Position numbers and translations under genes: made by a program. A stretch of DNA of 64,000 nucleotides from Streptomyces sp. C10-9-1. Lineage in GTDB: Bacteria; Actinomycetota; Actinomycetes; Streptomycetales; Streptomycetaceae. How positions within the stretch are numbered: position 1 is the stretch's first letter; each line of letters begins with the position of its first letter. The DNA lies in NCBI RefSeq assembly GCF_024497955.1, contig NZ_JANHKP010000012.1:62001-126000 (forward strand), in the 5' to 3' direction. This document shows positions 7,791-16,328 of this stretch, one piece after another. The notes under the pieces are model-generated. The model was not told the origin of the DNA and searched no databases. It saw nothing but the letters and a program-made list of their open reading frames with translations.

Positions 7791-8819
7791 CTACCCGGGG
7801 GGCGCCGCCAGCCAGTCGTCCACCCCGCCGAGCAGCTTCTCCTTCACGTCCTCCGGCGCGGCCGAACCGCGCACCGACTGACGGGCCAGCTCGGCCAGCT
7901 CCTCGTCCGTGAACCCGTGGTGCCGGCGGGCCAGCTCGTACTGGGCGGCCAGCCGGGAGCCGAACAGCAGCGGGTCGTCCGCCCCCAGCGCCATCGGCAC
8001 CCCCGCGTCGTACAGGGTCCGCAGGGGGACGTCCTCCGGCCGCTCGTACACCCCGAGAGCCACGTTCGACGCCGGGCAGACCTCGCAGGTGACCCCGCGC
8101 TCGGCCAGCTTGCGCAGCAGCCGCGGGTCCTCCGCGGCCCGCACCCCGTGTCCGACGCGCGCCGCGTGCAGGTCGTCCAGGCAGTCGCGGACCGAGGCCG
8201 GGCCCGTCAGCTCGCCCCCGTGCGGAGCGGCCAGCAGGCCACCCTCCCGGGCGATGGCGAACGCCCGGTCGAAGTCGCGGGCCATGCCGCGCCGCTCGTC
8301 GTTGGAGAGCCCGAAGCCGACGATGCCCCGGTCCGCGTAGCGCACCGCCAGCCGGGCCAGCGTCCGCGCGTCCAGCGGGTGCTTCATCCGGTTGGCGGCG
8401 ACCAGCACCCGCATCCCCAGCCCGGTCTCCCGGGAGGCGCTGTCCACCGCGTCCAGGATGATCTCCAGCGCCGGGATCAGGCCGCCCAGGCGCGGGGCGT
8501 AGGAGGTGGGGTCGACCTGGATCTCCAGCCAGCCCGAGCCGTCCCGGATGTCCTCCTCGGCCGCCTCGCGCACCAGCCGCCGGATGTCCTCCGGGTCCCG
8601 CAGGCAGGAGCGGGCCATGTCGTACAGCCGCTGGAAGCGGAACCAGCCGCGCTCGTCGGTGGCGCGCAGCTGCGGCGGCCGGCCGCCGGTGAGCGCCTCC
8701 GGGAGGTGGACGCCGTGCTTGTCGGCCAGTTCGAGCAGCGTGGCGGGCCGCATGGATCCGGTGAAGTGCAGGTGCAGGTGGGCCTTGGGGAGAAGGGAGA
8801 GGTCGCGTACGTGCTCCAT
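7791..8819 (-). CDS. add: Adenosine deaminase-like protein
   Basis: 342 residues from ATG 8819. Metal motif HLH (His16, His18), APHGGE, GHGVR, CEVCPASN and GADDP are arranged as in the adenosine deaminase family, which hydrolyses (deoxy)adenosine to inosine in purine salvage. The residue after the HxH that binds ribose in mammalian ADA (Asp) is Thr20 here (HLHFTG), so ribose handling or substrate choice may differ. It is transcribed convergently with murB and lies downstream of the aminotransferase on the same strand, separated from it by a hairpin. Confidence 0.85.
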   Translation of the reverse strand: MEHVRDLSLLPKAHLHLHFTGSMRPATLLELADKHGVHLPEALTGGRPPQLRATDERGWFRFQRLYDMARSCLRDPEDIRRLVREAAEEDIRDGSGWLEIQVDPTSYAPRLGGLIPALEIILDAVDSASRETGLGMRVLVAANRMKHPLDARTLARLAVRYADRGIVGFGLSNDERRGMARDFDRAFAIAREGGLLAAPHGGELTGPASVRDCLDDLHAARVGHGVRAAEDPRLLRKLAERGVTCEVCPASNVALGVYERPEDVPLRTLYDAGVPMALGADDPLLFGSRLAAQYELARRHHGFTDEELAELARQSVRGSAAPEDVKEKLLGGVDDWLAAPPG

Positions 8820-8944
8820 TGGGAGATCCTGCCTCAGCGGACGCCCGCGCGGCAGGGGGTTTCCCCGATCAGGCGCCTGCCCGAACGGACGACGCAGCAC
8901 TCCGCGGCTCCCGCGCGCCTGCGGAGGCGCCCCTCCCACGACGA

Positions 8945-8984
8945 GGGGCGGCGCCCCCTCCGTCTCCGGGAGGGGCGCCGCCCC
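8945..8984 (-). terminator. Terminator downstream of the aminotransferase gene
   Basis: GGGGCGGCGCCCC and its exact complement (13 pairs) flank a 14-base loop, 36 bases beyond the aminotransferase stop and 126 bases before the deaminase start on the minus strand. Confidence 0.65.
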
Positions 8985-9019
8985 GCTGTCGTCGGCCGTG
9001 CGGCGTGCGCCGCCCCGGC

Positions 9020-10246
9020 TCAGGCCTTCGCCTCGGCCAGCAGCTTCTGGATCCGGGACACGCCCTCGACCAGGTCCTCGTCGCCGAGCGCGTACGACAG
9101 GCGCAGGTAGCCGGGGGTGCCGAAGGCCTCACCCGGGACCACGGCGACCTCGACCTCGTCGAGGATCAGCGCGGCGAGCTCCACGGAGCTCTGCGGGCGC
9201 CTGCCCCGGATCTCCTTGCCCAGCAGGCCCTTCACCGAGGGGTAGGCGTAGAAGGCGCCCTCGGGCGTCGGGCAGACCACGCCGTCGATCTCGTTGAGCA
9301 TCCGGACGATGGTCAGACGGCGGCGGTCGAAGGCCGTGCGCATCTCCGCCACCGCGTCCAGGTCCCCCGAGACCGCGGCGAGCGCGGCGGCCTGCGCCAC
9401 GTTGGAGACGTTGGAGGTGGCGTGCGACTGGAGGTTGGTCGCGGCCTTGACCACGTCCTTGGGGCCGATGATCCACCCCACGCGCCAGCCGGTCATCGCG
9501 TAGGTCTTCGCCACGCCGTTGACCACGATGCACTTCTCGCGCAGCGCGGGGACCAGCTTGGGAAGGGAGGTGAAGACGGCGTCGCCGTAGACGAGGTGCT
9601 CGTAGATCTCGTCGGTCAGCACCCACAGGCCGTGCTCCGCGGCCCACTCGCCGATCGCGCGGGCGTCGGCCTCGCTGTAGACCGCGCCGGTGGGGTTGGA
9701 CGGGGAGACGAACAGGACGACCTTGGTCTTCTCCGTGCGCGCGGCCTCCAGCTGCTCCACCGACACCCGGTAGCCGGTGGTCTCGTCGGCGACGACCTCC
9801 ACCGGCTCGCCGCCCGCGAGGCGGATCGACTCGGGGTAGGTGGTCCAGTACGGCGCGGGGACGATGACCTCGTCGCCCGGGTCGAGGATCGCGGCGAACG
9901 CCTCGTAGATGGCCTGCTTGCCGCCGTTGGTGACCAGGATCTCGGCCGGGTCGACCTCGTAGCCGGAGTCGCGCAGCGTCTTGGCCGCGATCGCCTTCTT
10001 CAGCTCGGGCAGCCCGCCCGCCGGGGTGTAGCGGTGGTACTTCGGGTTGCGGCACGCCTCGACGGCCGCCTCGACGATGTAGCCGGGCGTCGGGAAGTCG
10101 GGCTCGCCGGCGCCGAAGCCGATCACCGGCCGCCCGGCGGCCTTGAGGGCCTTGGCCTTGGCGTCGACGGCGAGGGTCGCGGACTCGGAGATCGCACCGA
10201 TGCGCGCGGAGACCCGGCGCTCGGTGGGAGGGGTAGCAGCGCTCAT
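9020..10246 (-). CDS. aspC: Pyridoxal-phosphate aspartate aminotransferase (class I)
   Basis: 408 residues from ATG 10246. It moves the amino group between aspartate and 2-oxoglutarate, linking the citric acid cycle to aspartate-family amino acids. GFGAGEPDFPTPG, APYWTTYPE, SPSNPTGAVYS, LTDEIYEHLVY and the PLP-lysine segment AKTYAMTGWRVGW identify an aminotransferase of the thermophilic type (AAT Ib). The family usually has Ser before the lysine; here it is Ala, a conservative change. It is read divergently from the tRNA-Trp/secE unit. In S. coelicolor the same gene sits in the same place. Confidence 0.93.
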   Translation of the reverse strand: MSAATPPTERRVSARIGAISESATLAVDAKAKALKAAGRPVIGFGAGEPDFPTPGYIVEAAVEACRNPKYHRYTPAGGLPELKKAIAAKTLRDSGYEVDPAEILVTNGGKQAIYEAFAAILDPGDEVIVPAPYWTTYPESIRLAGGEPVEVVADETTGYRVSVEQLEAARTEKTKVVLFVSPSNPTGAVYSEADARAIGEWAAEHGLWVLTDEIYEHLVYGDAVFTSLPKLVPALREKCIVVNGVAKTYAMTGWRVGWIIGPKDVVKAATNLQSHATSNVSNVAQAAALAAVSGDLDAVAEMRTAFDRRRLTIVRMLNEIDGVVCPTPEGAFYAYPSVKGLLGKEIRGRRPQSSVELAALILDEVEVAVVPGEAFGTPGYLRLSYALGDEDLVEGVSRIQKLLAEAKA

Positions 10247-10420
10247 GCGGCCATGCTGTCAGACGGCGAACCGGCGTGACACACAGGTTCCGGAGAGCGG
10301 ACAACAACGGTCAGAACCGGACCCCGCCCACCCCGGCGGCGGATCCTGTTCGACGCCGGGCCGGGGAACACGTACACTCAACCGTCGTTGGCCCTCACCG
10401 GCCGCACACGCACCGGGCAC

Positions 10421-10449
10421 TTAGTGCATCGGGTCGGATGCGGTAGGTT
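10421..10449 (+). promoter_or_regulatory. Likely promoter of tRNA-Trp
   Basis: TTAGTG, 17 bases, TAGGTT, ending 14 bases before the tRNA. A second -10-like TACACT lies further upstream at 10373-10378. Confidence 0.5.
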
Positions 10450-10463
10450 GGGGAACACCGCAA

Positions 10464-10536
10464 AGGGTCGTAGCTCAATTGGTAGAGCACTGGTCTCCAA
10501 AACCAGCGGTTGGGGGTTCAAGTCCCTCCGGCCCTG
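10464..10536 (+). tRNA. tRNA-Trp (CCA anticodon)
   Basis: The acceptor arms AGGGTCG/CGGCCCT pair with one G-U. The D arm is GCTC/GAGC, the anticodon stem CTGGT/ACCAG holds loop CTCCAAA with CCA, the T loop is GGTTCAAGTCC and the discriminator is G. It sits 109 bases before secE, the usual actinobacterial order, and may be processed from a shared transcript. Confidence 0.97.
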
Positions 10537-10645
10537 CTACACACACCTATCGCCAGGATGTGTGCGCATGTACGTACTTCCATGCACCGCCGTGCGGCTC
10601 CACCGGGCGCGGCACGGCCACGACCCGGGAATCAGGTGAGACATC

Positions 10646-10930
10646 GTGACGGACGCCGTGGGCTCCATCGACACGCCTGATGCCGAGGACGAGTCGCCGG
10701 AGTCGAAGAAGGCCCGCAAGGGCGGCAAGCGGGGCAAGAAGGGCCCGCTGGGGCGCCTCGGCCTCTTCTACCGCCAGATCGTCGCCGAGCTGCGCAAGGT
10801 CGTCTGGCCGACCCGTAGCCAGCTGACGACCTACACCACTGTGGTGATCATCTTCGTTGTCATCATGATCGGCCTCGTGACCGTGATTGACTTTGGCTTC
10901 CAGGAAGCAGTCAAGTACGTCTTCGGCTGA
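10646..10930 (+). CDS. secE: Preprotein translocase subunit SecE
   Basis: 94 residues from GTG 10646 with AGGTGAG upstream. A charged, Lys-rich N-terminal half (about 1-50) precedes the conserved amphipathic segment FYRQIVAELRKVVWPTRSQL and one membrane helix (about 66-84). It clamps the SecY channel of the SecYEG translocon. nusG follows 74 bases downstream, and the pair is probably one transcript. Confidence 0.95.
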   Translation: MTDAVGSIDTPDAEDESPESKKARKGGKRGKKGPLGRLGLFYRQIVAELRKVVWPTRSQLTTYTTVVIIFVVIMIGLVTVIDFGFQEAVKYVFG

Positions 10931-11004
10931 TCCGCGGAGGGCGCCGTCACCGGCGCCCCTTTCGCATGTTCCACCCCATCTGTATCCAGGAAGAAGCAGC
11001 CACC

Positions 11005-11868
11005 GTGTCTGACCCGAACCTGAACGACGCCGCGCACTCCGGCGAGAGCTCCGAGTCCGTGAAGGACGAGCTCGACATCGTCGAGGCGGCGGACGCGGTG
11101 GAGCCCGACCAGGCCGAGGCGGCCGACGCCGCCGCCGAGCCCGCCGAAGAGGCCGCGCTGCACGTGGAGGACGAGGGCACCGAGGCGGAGGACGAGGCCC
11201 CGGCGGAGGACGAGCCCGCCGCCGAGGAGCCGGCCGAGCCCGAGGCCCCCGCCGACCCGATCGCCGCCCTGCGCGACGAGCTCCGGGGCCTGCCGGGCGA
11301 GTGGTACGTCATCCACACCTACGCGGGCTACGAGAAGCGCGTGAAGGCCAACCTGGAGCAGCGTGCCGTCTCGCTGAACGTCGAGGACTTCATCTACCAG
11401 GCCGAGGTCCCCGAGGAAGAGATCGTCCAGATCAAGAACGGCGAGCGCAAGAACGTCCGGCAGAACAAGCTGCCCGGCTATGTGCTCGTCCGCATGGACC
11501 TGACGAACGAGTCCTGGGGCGTCGTCCGCAACACCCCCGGTGTCACCGGCTTCGTGGGCAACGCCTACGACCCGTACCCGCTGACGCTGGACGAGATCGT
11601 CAAGATGCTCGCCCCCGAGGCCGAGGAGAAGGCCGCCCGCGAGGCCGCCGAGGCCGAGGGCAAGCCGGCTCCGGCCCGCAAGGTCGAGGTCCAGGTGCTG
11701 GACTTCGAGGTCGGCGACTCGGTCACCGTCACCGACGGCCCGTTCGCGACCCTCCAGGCCACGATCAACGAGATCAACGCCGACTCGAAGAAGGTCAAGG
11801 GCCTCGTCGAGATCTTCGGCCGCGAGACCCCGGTCGAGCTGAGCTTCGACCAGATCCAGAAGAACTGA
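11005..11868 (+). CDS. nusG: Transcription elongation/antitermination factor NusG
   Basis: 287 residues from GTG 11005. Residues 1-98 are an acidic, Ala/Glu/Asp-rich extension of low complexity typical of Streptomyces NusG. The NGN domain begins at GEWYVIHTYAGYEKRV (about 98) with the LPGYVLVRM motif; the C-terminal KOW domain is VGDSVTVTDGPFATLQATI. It binds the RNA polymerase clamp and can link it to Rho or to S10 (NusE, encoded at 34465). A start at 10966 would lack a ribosome site. A near-ideal intrinsic terminator follows. Confidence 0.95.
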   Translation: MSDPNLNDAAHSGESSESVKDELDIVEAADAVEPDQAEAADAAAEPAEEAALHVEDEGTEAEDEAPAEDEPAAEEPAEPEAPADPIAALRDELRGLPGEWYVIHTYAGYEKRVKANLEQRAVSLNVEDFIYQAEVPEEEIVQIKNGERKNVRQNKLPGYVLVRMDLTNESWGVVRNTPGVTGFVGNAYDPYPLTLDEIVKMLAPEAEEKAAREAAEAEGKPAPARKVEVQVLDFEVGDSVTVTDGPFATLQATINEINADSKKVKGLVEIFGRETPVELSFDQIQKN

Positions 11869-11899
11869 CGCCTCGGGCCCCCGAGACGCCGCAGCGCTT

Positions 11900-11949
11900 C
11901 CGAGCAGGTCAGACCGCCCCGCGCAGGGTGTCTGACCTGCTCGGTTTTT
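11900..11949 (+). terminator. Intrinsic terminator with T tract after nusG
   Basis: A 15-pair perfect stem (CCGAGCAGGTCAGAC and complement) with a 15-base loop is followed directly by TTTTT (11945-11949). A real U tract is uncommon in this GC-rich genome, so secE-nusG is probably separated from rplK here. Confidence 0.85.
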
Positions 11950-11975
11950 GGCCGCACATGGATACCCGTTATCGT
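11947..11975 (+). promoter_or_regulatory. Possible rplK promoter
   Basis: TTTGGC, 17 bases, TATCGT. It starts inside the terminator T tract, about 70 bases before rplK. The leader between contains the self-complementary pieces CATCCGGATG and CTCTC/GAGAG. Confidence 0.45.
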
Positions 11976-12046
11976 GGTGCGGTATGCCTCCATCCGGATG
12001 ATCGGCTGGAGTGCTGGAAACTCTCACTAGGACCCGGAGAGAGCAC

Positions 12047-12481
12047 ATGCCTCCCAAGAAGAAGAAGGTCACGGGGCTGATCAAGCTCCAGATCCAGGCC
12101 GGCGCGGCCAACCCGGCTCCGCCGGTCGGTCCCGCCCTGGGTCAGCACGGCGTCAACATCATGGAGTTCTGCAAGGCCTACAACGCCGCGACCGAGTCGC
12201 AGCGTGGCATGGTCGTGCCGGTGGAGATCACGGTCTACGAGGACCGCTCCTTCACCTTCGTGACCAAGACTCCGCCGGCCGCCAAGCTGATCCTCAAGGC
12301 CGCGGGTGTGAACAAGGGCTCCAGCGAGCCGCACAAGACCAAGGTCGGCAAGCTGACGCGCGACCAGATCCGTGACATCGCCACCACCAAGATGCCGGAC
12401 CTGAGCGCCAACGACCTGGACGCCGCCGAGAAGATCATCGCCGGTACCGCCCGCTCCATGGGCATCACCGTCGAGGGCTGA
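12047..12481 (+). CDS. rplK: Large ribosomal subunit protein uL11
   Basis: 144 residues from ATG 12047, after GGAGAGAG. It begins [16 protein letters not shown] and contains the proline-rich [21 protein letters not shown] segment used by thiostrepton-type antibiotics at the GTPase-associated centre. The C-terminal RNA-binding domain carries GTARSMGI. uL11 also supports RelA activation and is the target of thiopeptide resistance mutations. rplA follows after 103 bases; L1 is expected to regulate this pair by binding the mRNA. Confidence 0.97.
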
Positions 12482-12584
12482 CGGCTCCCGTAAGACCTCA
12501 GTGGCAGGGCCAGCGCCGGCCCGGACCACGACTCCACACCCGCCGCGCGGCGAGACCGCGCGGTTGACTCCCACAGGAGAAGAA

Positions 12585-13313
12585 GTGAAGCGCAGCAAGG
12601 CACTCCGCGGCGCGGACGCCAAGGTCGACCGGGGCCGCAACTACGCCCCGCTCGAGGCCGTCCGTCTCGCCAAGGACACCGCCGCCACCAAGTTCGACGG
12701 CACCGTCGAGGTCGCCTTCCGCCTGGGCGTCGACCCTCGCAAGGCCGACCAGATGGTCCGCGGCACCGTCAACCTTCCGCACGGCACCGGCAAGACCGCC
12801 CGGGTCCTGGTCTTCGCGACCGGTGAGCGTGCTGCGGCAGCGGAGGCCGCCGGCGCCGACATCGTCGGCTCCGACGAACTGATCGACGAGATCTCCAAGG
12901 GCAACCGCCTGAACGAGTTCGACGCGGTCGTCGCCACCCCGGACCTCATGGGCAAGGTCGGCCGCCTCGGCCGCGTGCTCGGTCCCCGTGGCCTGATGCC
13001 GAACCCGAAGACCGGCACCGTCACCATGGACGTCGCCAAGGCCGTCACCGAGATCAAGGGCGGCAAGATCGAGTTCCGCGTCGACAAGCACTCGAACCTG
13101 CACTTCATCATCGGCAAGGTCTCCTTCGACGAGACGAAGCTGGTCGAGAACTACGCGGCCGCGCTGGAGGAGATCCTCCGTCTGAAGCCGTCCGCCGCCA
13201 AGGGCCGCTACATCAAGAAGGCGACCCTGACCACCACGATGGGCCCCGGCATCCCGCTGGACTCCAACCGCACCCGCAACCTCCTCGTCGAGGAGGACCC
13301 GGCCGCCGTCTGA
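12585..13313 (+). CDS. rplA: Large ribosomal subunit protein uL1
   Basis: 242 residues from GTG 12585, eight bases past a clear AGGAGA. It begins MKRSKALRGADAKVDRG; the signature RGLMPNPKTGTV and the IEFRVDKHSNLHFIIGKVSF section are present. L1 forms the mobile stalk at the E site and typically represses its own operon. A start 84 bases upstream would add a non-homologous Pro-rich stretch. A 14-pair terminator follows 38 bases after the stop. Confidence 0.97.
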   Translation: MKRSKALRGADAKVDRGRNYAPLEAVRLAKDTAATKFDGTVEVAFRLGVDPRKADQMVRGTVNLPHGTGKTARVLVFATGERAAAAEAAGADIVGSDELIDEISKGNRLNEFDAVVATPDLMGKVGRLGRVLGPRGLMPNPKTGTVTMDVAKAVTEIKGGKIEFRVDKHSNLHFIIGKVSFDETKLVENYAAALEEILRLKPSAAKGRYIKKATLTTTMGPGIPLDSNRTRNLLVEEDPAAV

Positions 13314-13351
13314 CACTGACGGCGACCGCGGGCCGCGCCCCGTCGCACCAC

Positions 13352-13393
13352 GGAACGGCCCTTCCTGCTCCTCGGAGCCGGAAGGGCCGTTCC
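13352..13393 (+). terminator. rplKA terminator
   Basis: GGAACGGCCCTTCC and its exact complement flank a 14-base loop, ending in TGTCGTT. A smaller GGGCCG/CGGCCC hairpin follows within 20 bases. Confidence 0.8.
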
Positions 13394-13520
13394 TGTCGTT
13401 ACGGGCCGGTACGGCCCGCGATATCCGGTGCCGGGCTGTCAGTCGTGTGGGTTACCGTTCAAGAGAACGCACAGGGCGCCCGCGTTCCTCGGGGGTGCGC
13501 ACGATCATCAGGGGTGGGGA

Positions 13521-14468
13521 ATGAAGACGGTGGCGATCAGGCGTGCGGGTGCGGCTGCGGTGGCTCTCGCGGCGGTCGTCGGCATCGCCGGCTGCACGGG
13601 CGGGGACGACAAGGCCGCGGAGGCTCCGGCCAAGGCTCCGGCCAAGGCCAAGCTCCAGAGCCGGGAGGCGGCCACCGAGGCCCTGACGACCGCGTTCTCC
13701 AAGACCAGCGAGGCCAAGTCCGCCAGGGTCTACATGACCATGACCCTGCCCGGCCCCGCCGCCGTGGGCTCCATGGAGATGGACGGCGTCCTCGGCTGGA
13801 ACCCCGGCGCGATGGACCTGACCGTCACCCGTGAGTCCTTCGAGGAGAACCCGTCCGCCCCCGGCGAGGCGCGCATGATCATGCAGGACGGCGTCATGTA
13901 CCTGGACATGGGGGCCGACGCCGCGGCCGGCATGGACGGCAAGCGCTGGATGAAGCTGGACATGGCCGCGCTCGCGGAGCAGTCCGGTGACAAGGACCTC
14001 CAGAAGCAGCTCACCGGCGGCCTGGACAACCTGAACCAGGACCCGGCGGCCCAGCTGGCGATCCTGCTCGACTCGCCGAACCTGAAGCACGTGGGCTCGG
14101 AGAAGATCGGCGACGTGGACACCGAGCACTACGAGGGCTCGCTCACGGTCGCCGAGATGCTGGAGGCCAACTCCTCCCTCGACGTCCTCACCCCCGAGCA
14201 GCGCGAGGAGCTGCTCGGCAGCGTCGAGCAGTCCGGCATCGAGAACTACGACATCGAGGTCTGGGTCGACGGGGACGGCTACCCGGCCCGGATGAACATG
14301 GGCATGGACACCCCCGAGGGAGTCATCGCCATGACCGCCGAGTACTCGGACTACGGCGCCGAGATCGCCGTCGAGACGCCTCCGGCGGACCAGACCGTCG
14401 ACCTCGCGGAGATGCTCGCCGAGCTCGGTGCCGCCATGGAGGAGTCCACCGGCGGCGCGGGCGTCTGA
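13521..14468 (+). CDS. Secreted lipoprotein of the LolA/LppX-like group
   Basis: 315 residues from ATG 13521 (ribosome site GGGGTGGGGA). The N-terminus MKTVAIRRAG plus a hydrophobic stretch ends in VGIAGC, a lipobox with Cys25 as the probable lipidation site. A Lys/Ala/Pro linker follows, then a beta-rich domain with alternating polar/hydrophobic residues like actinobacterial lipoproteins that bind lipids. It lies between rplA and rplJ in S. coelicolor too, from memory. The function is unknown; a role in envelope lipid traffic is inference. The next 448 bases to rplJ hold a promoter and the L10 leader. Confidence 0.75.
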   Translation: MKTVAIRRAGAAAVALAAVVGIAGCTGGDDKAAEAPAKAPAKAKLQSREAATEALTTAFSKTSEAKSARVYMTMTLPGPAAVGSMEMDGVLGWNPGAMDLTVTRESFEENPSAPGEARMIMQDGVMYLDMGADAAAGMDGKRWMKLDMAALAEQSGDKDLQKQLTGGLDNLNQDPAAQLAILLDSPNLKHVGSEKIGDVDTEHYEGSLTVAEMLEANSSLDVLTPEQREELLGSVEQSGIENYDIEVWVDGDGYPARMNMGMDTPEGVIAMTAEYSDYGAEIAVETPPADQTVDLAEMLAELGAAMEESTGGAGV

Positions 14469-14660
14469 CCCGCCCGCTCCCGCCCGCGCCGAGGCCCCGG
14501 ACCCCCGACCCGCCCTGTGCGGGCCAGCGGCCCGGGGCCGTCCGCGTACGGCCCCGGCGCCCGCCGCGCTTCCGGCGGGGCGTGTACGGCGGGGTCAGCG
14601 CCCGCCGGGGCGCCCGGCGCCCACGGGCACCGGGCGCGGAACGGGCCGCGCGGAGCGGAT

Positions 14661-14690
14661 TTGCCCGTCGGGGGCCGCTTCCCGTACGCT
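14661..14690 (+). promoter_or_regulatory. Likely rplJ-rplL promoter
   Basis: TTGCCC, 18 bases, TACGCT. Initiation would fall at the very start of the structured leader, leaving about 220 bases of 5' UTR. Confidence 0.55.
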
Positions 14691-14699
14691 TCCACGGAA

Positions 14700-14800
14700 G
14701 CCAAAGACCGCTGGTCGTTGCCGTGCTCTCCTCCCGAGGGTCCGGTGGCCGAAGGATCCGCTCAGCAGCGGACGTCCCGCGCAGGTGACTGTGGAACACG
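14700..14800 (+). ncRNA. Ribosomal protein L10 leader
   Basis: The stretch contains AGACCGCTGGT, CCGAAGGATCCG, CAGCAGCGGACGTCCCG and GCGCAGGTGAC in the order I know from the L10 leader RNA family, which binds the L10(L12)4 complex to repress rplJL. Boundaries are approximate. It ends about 115 bases before the rplJ start, with a terminator-like hairpin between. Confidence 0.75.
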
Positions 14801-14831
14801 CTCCCGGACGGCATGTCCGCCCGGTCGAGCC

Positions 14832-14859
14832 ACGCCCCGTGCACCTGTGCCCGGGGCGT
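14832..14859 (+). terminator. Attenuator-like hairpin between the L10 leader and rplJ
   Basis: ACGCCCCG pairs with CGGGGCGT across a 12-base loop, followed by TCGTGTTGTTC. Its place between leader and gene suggests premature termination when L10 binds. Confidence 0.55.
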
Positions 14860-14916
14860 TCGTGTTGTTCAGCCCCTTCTGAGCGGTCCTCATCACCCGG
14901 AAGGAGGCCGACGCTC

Positions 14917-15450
14917 ATGGCAAGGCCCGACAAGGCTGCCGCGGTGGCCGAGCTCGCGGAGCAGTTCCGCAGCTCGAACGCCGCCGTGCTGACCGAGTAC
15001 CGGGGTCTCACCGTGGCTCAGCTCAGGGAGCTGCGCCGTGCCCTCGGTGAGAACACCCAGTACGCCGTGGTGAAGAACACGCTGACCAAGATTGCGGCCC
15101 GTGAGGCCGGGATCGACACGCTCGAGGACCAGCTTTTCGCGGGTCCGACGGCGGTCGCCTTCGTCACCGGTGACCCGGTGGAGTCGGCGAAGGGTCTTCG
15201 TGACTTCGCCAAGGAGAACCCGAACCTCATCATCAAGGGCGGCGTCCTCGACGGCAAGGCGCTGTCCGCCGATGAGATCAAGAAGCTCGCGGACCTCGAG
15301 TCCCGCGAGGTTCTGCTCGCCAAGCTGGCGGGCGCCATGAAGGGCAAGCAGTCCCAGGCTGCCGCGCTCTTCCAGGCGCTTCCCTCGAAGTTCGTCCGCA
15401 CCGCGGAGGCGCTTCGTGCCAAGAAGGCCGAGCAGGGCGGTGCCGAGTAA
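14917..15450 (+). CDS. rplJ: Large ribosomal subunit protein uL10
   Basis: 177 residues from ATG 14917, behind GGAAGGAGG. It begins MARPDKAAAVAELAEQF and includes TEYRGLTVAQLRELRRAL and VVKNTLTKIAA, the rRNA-binding domain. The C-terminal helix holds bL12 dimers to form the factor-recruiting stalk. rplL follows after 110 bases, which contain a short imperfect hairpin (GACCG/CGGTC) that may help tune the L12 excess. Confidence 0.96.
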   Translation: MARPDKAAAVAELAEQFRSSNAAVLTEYRGLTVAQLRELRRALGENTQYAVVKNTLTKIAAREAGIDTLEDQLFAGPTAVAFVTGDPVESAKGLRDFAKENPNLIIKGGVLDGKALSADEIKKLADLESREVLLAKLAGAMKGKQSQAAALFQALPSKFVRTAEALRAKKAEQGGAE

Positions 15451-15560
15451 CTCGGCTCGCGCATTGACCGCCGCCTGAGGCGACGGTCGCAGCGGGCCGA
15501 CAGTACGCCCGCCTGACACACACACCCGGCACCTGCCGATCTAGTGGAAGGACCGCCATC

Positions 15561-15950
15561 ATGGCGAAGCTCTCTCAGGAAGACCTGCTCGCGCAGTTCG
15601 AGGAGATGACCCTCATCGAGCTCTCCGAGTTCGTGAAGGCGTTCGAGGACAAGTTCGACGTCACCGCCGCCGCCCCGGCCGCCGTCGTGGCCGCCGCCCC
15701 GGGCCAGGGTGGTGGCGACGCCGCCGCCGTCGAGGAGCAGGACGAGTTCGACGTCGTCCTCACCGGCGCCGGCGACAAGAAGATCCAGGTCATCAAGGTC
15801 GTGCGCGAGCTGACCTCCCTGGGTCTGAAGGAGGCCAAGGACCTCGTCGACGGCACCCCGAAGCCGGTCCTCGAGAAGGTCAGCAAGGAGGCCGCGGACA
15901 AGGCCAAGGCCGCCCTTGAGGGCGCCGGTGCGGCCGTCGAGGTCAAGTGA
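15561..15950 (+). CDS. rplL: Large ribosomal subunit protein bL12
   Basis: 129 residues from ATG 15561. The N-terminal dimerisation domain (LAQFEEMTLIELSEFVKAFE) is joined by an Ala/Gly hinge (about 35-55) to the C-terminal domain FDVVLTGAGDKKIQVIKVVR...GLKEAKDLVDGTP, which contacts EF-Tu and EF-G. Several copies per ribosome are expected. A terminator hairpin lies 43 bases after the stop. Confidence 0.97.
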   Translation: MAKLSQEDLLAQFEEMTLIELSEFVKAFEDKFDVTAAAPAAVVAAAPGQGGGDAAAVEEQDEFDVVLTGAGDKKIQVIKVVRELTSLGLKEAKDLVDGTPKPVLEKVSKEAADKAKAALEGAGAAVEVK

Positions 15951-15993
15951 CCCCGCGAGTCCGATGACTCCGCGCGTGTAACGCTCGCGCACT

Positions 15994-16026
15994 GAAGGGC
16001 GATCACCCAATGGGTGGTCGCCCTTC
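15994..16026 (+). terminator. rplL terminator
   Basis: GAAGGGCGATCACCC and GGGTGGTCGCCCTTC pair with one G-U. The rpoB promoter lies about 270 bases downstream; the bases between show no gene. Confidence 0.75.
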
Positions 16027-16299
16027 GGCATGGCCGGGGCGGGTGCCTTGCCTCCCGCCGTGCGGGGAGTATGGTGATCAACGCCGTGCGCCCCCTCGCG
16101 GCCGTCCCGGGCAGCCGGAACGGCAGCTCAGGGCAGGGGGCCTTGACGAACCGCACGCAGCGCGCAATTCTCAGGACGCGTCGTCACAACGATCCGTATC
16201 CGAGGCATGGATCGACGACCGAACGGGCAGTATCGATGTGCGCCTCAGGGCGCACGGGGTCGCGGAGATGAGAACAACGAGGGTCTCGAGAACCCGCAC

Positions 16300-16328
16300 T
16301 GGACATCAGTGTGCCAAGTGGCTACACT
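16300..16328 (+). promoter_or_regulatory. Likely rpoBC promoter
   Basis: TGGACA, 17 bases, TACACT, about 160 bases before the rpoB start. The 5' UTR has no obvious strong hairpin. Confidence 0.6.
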
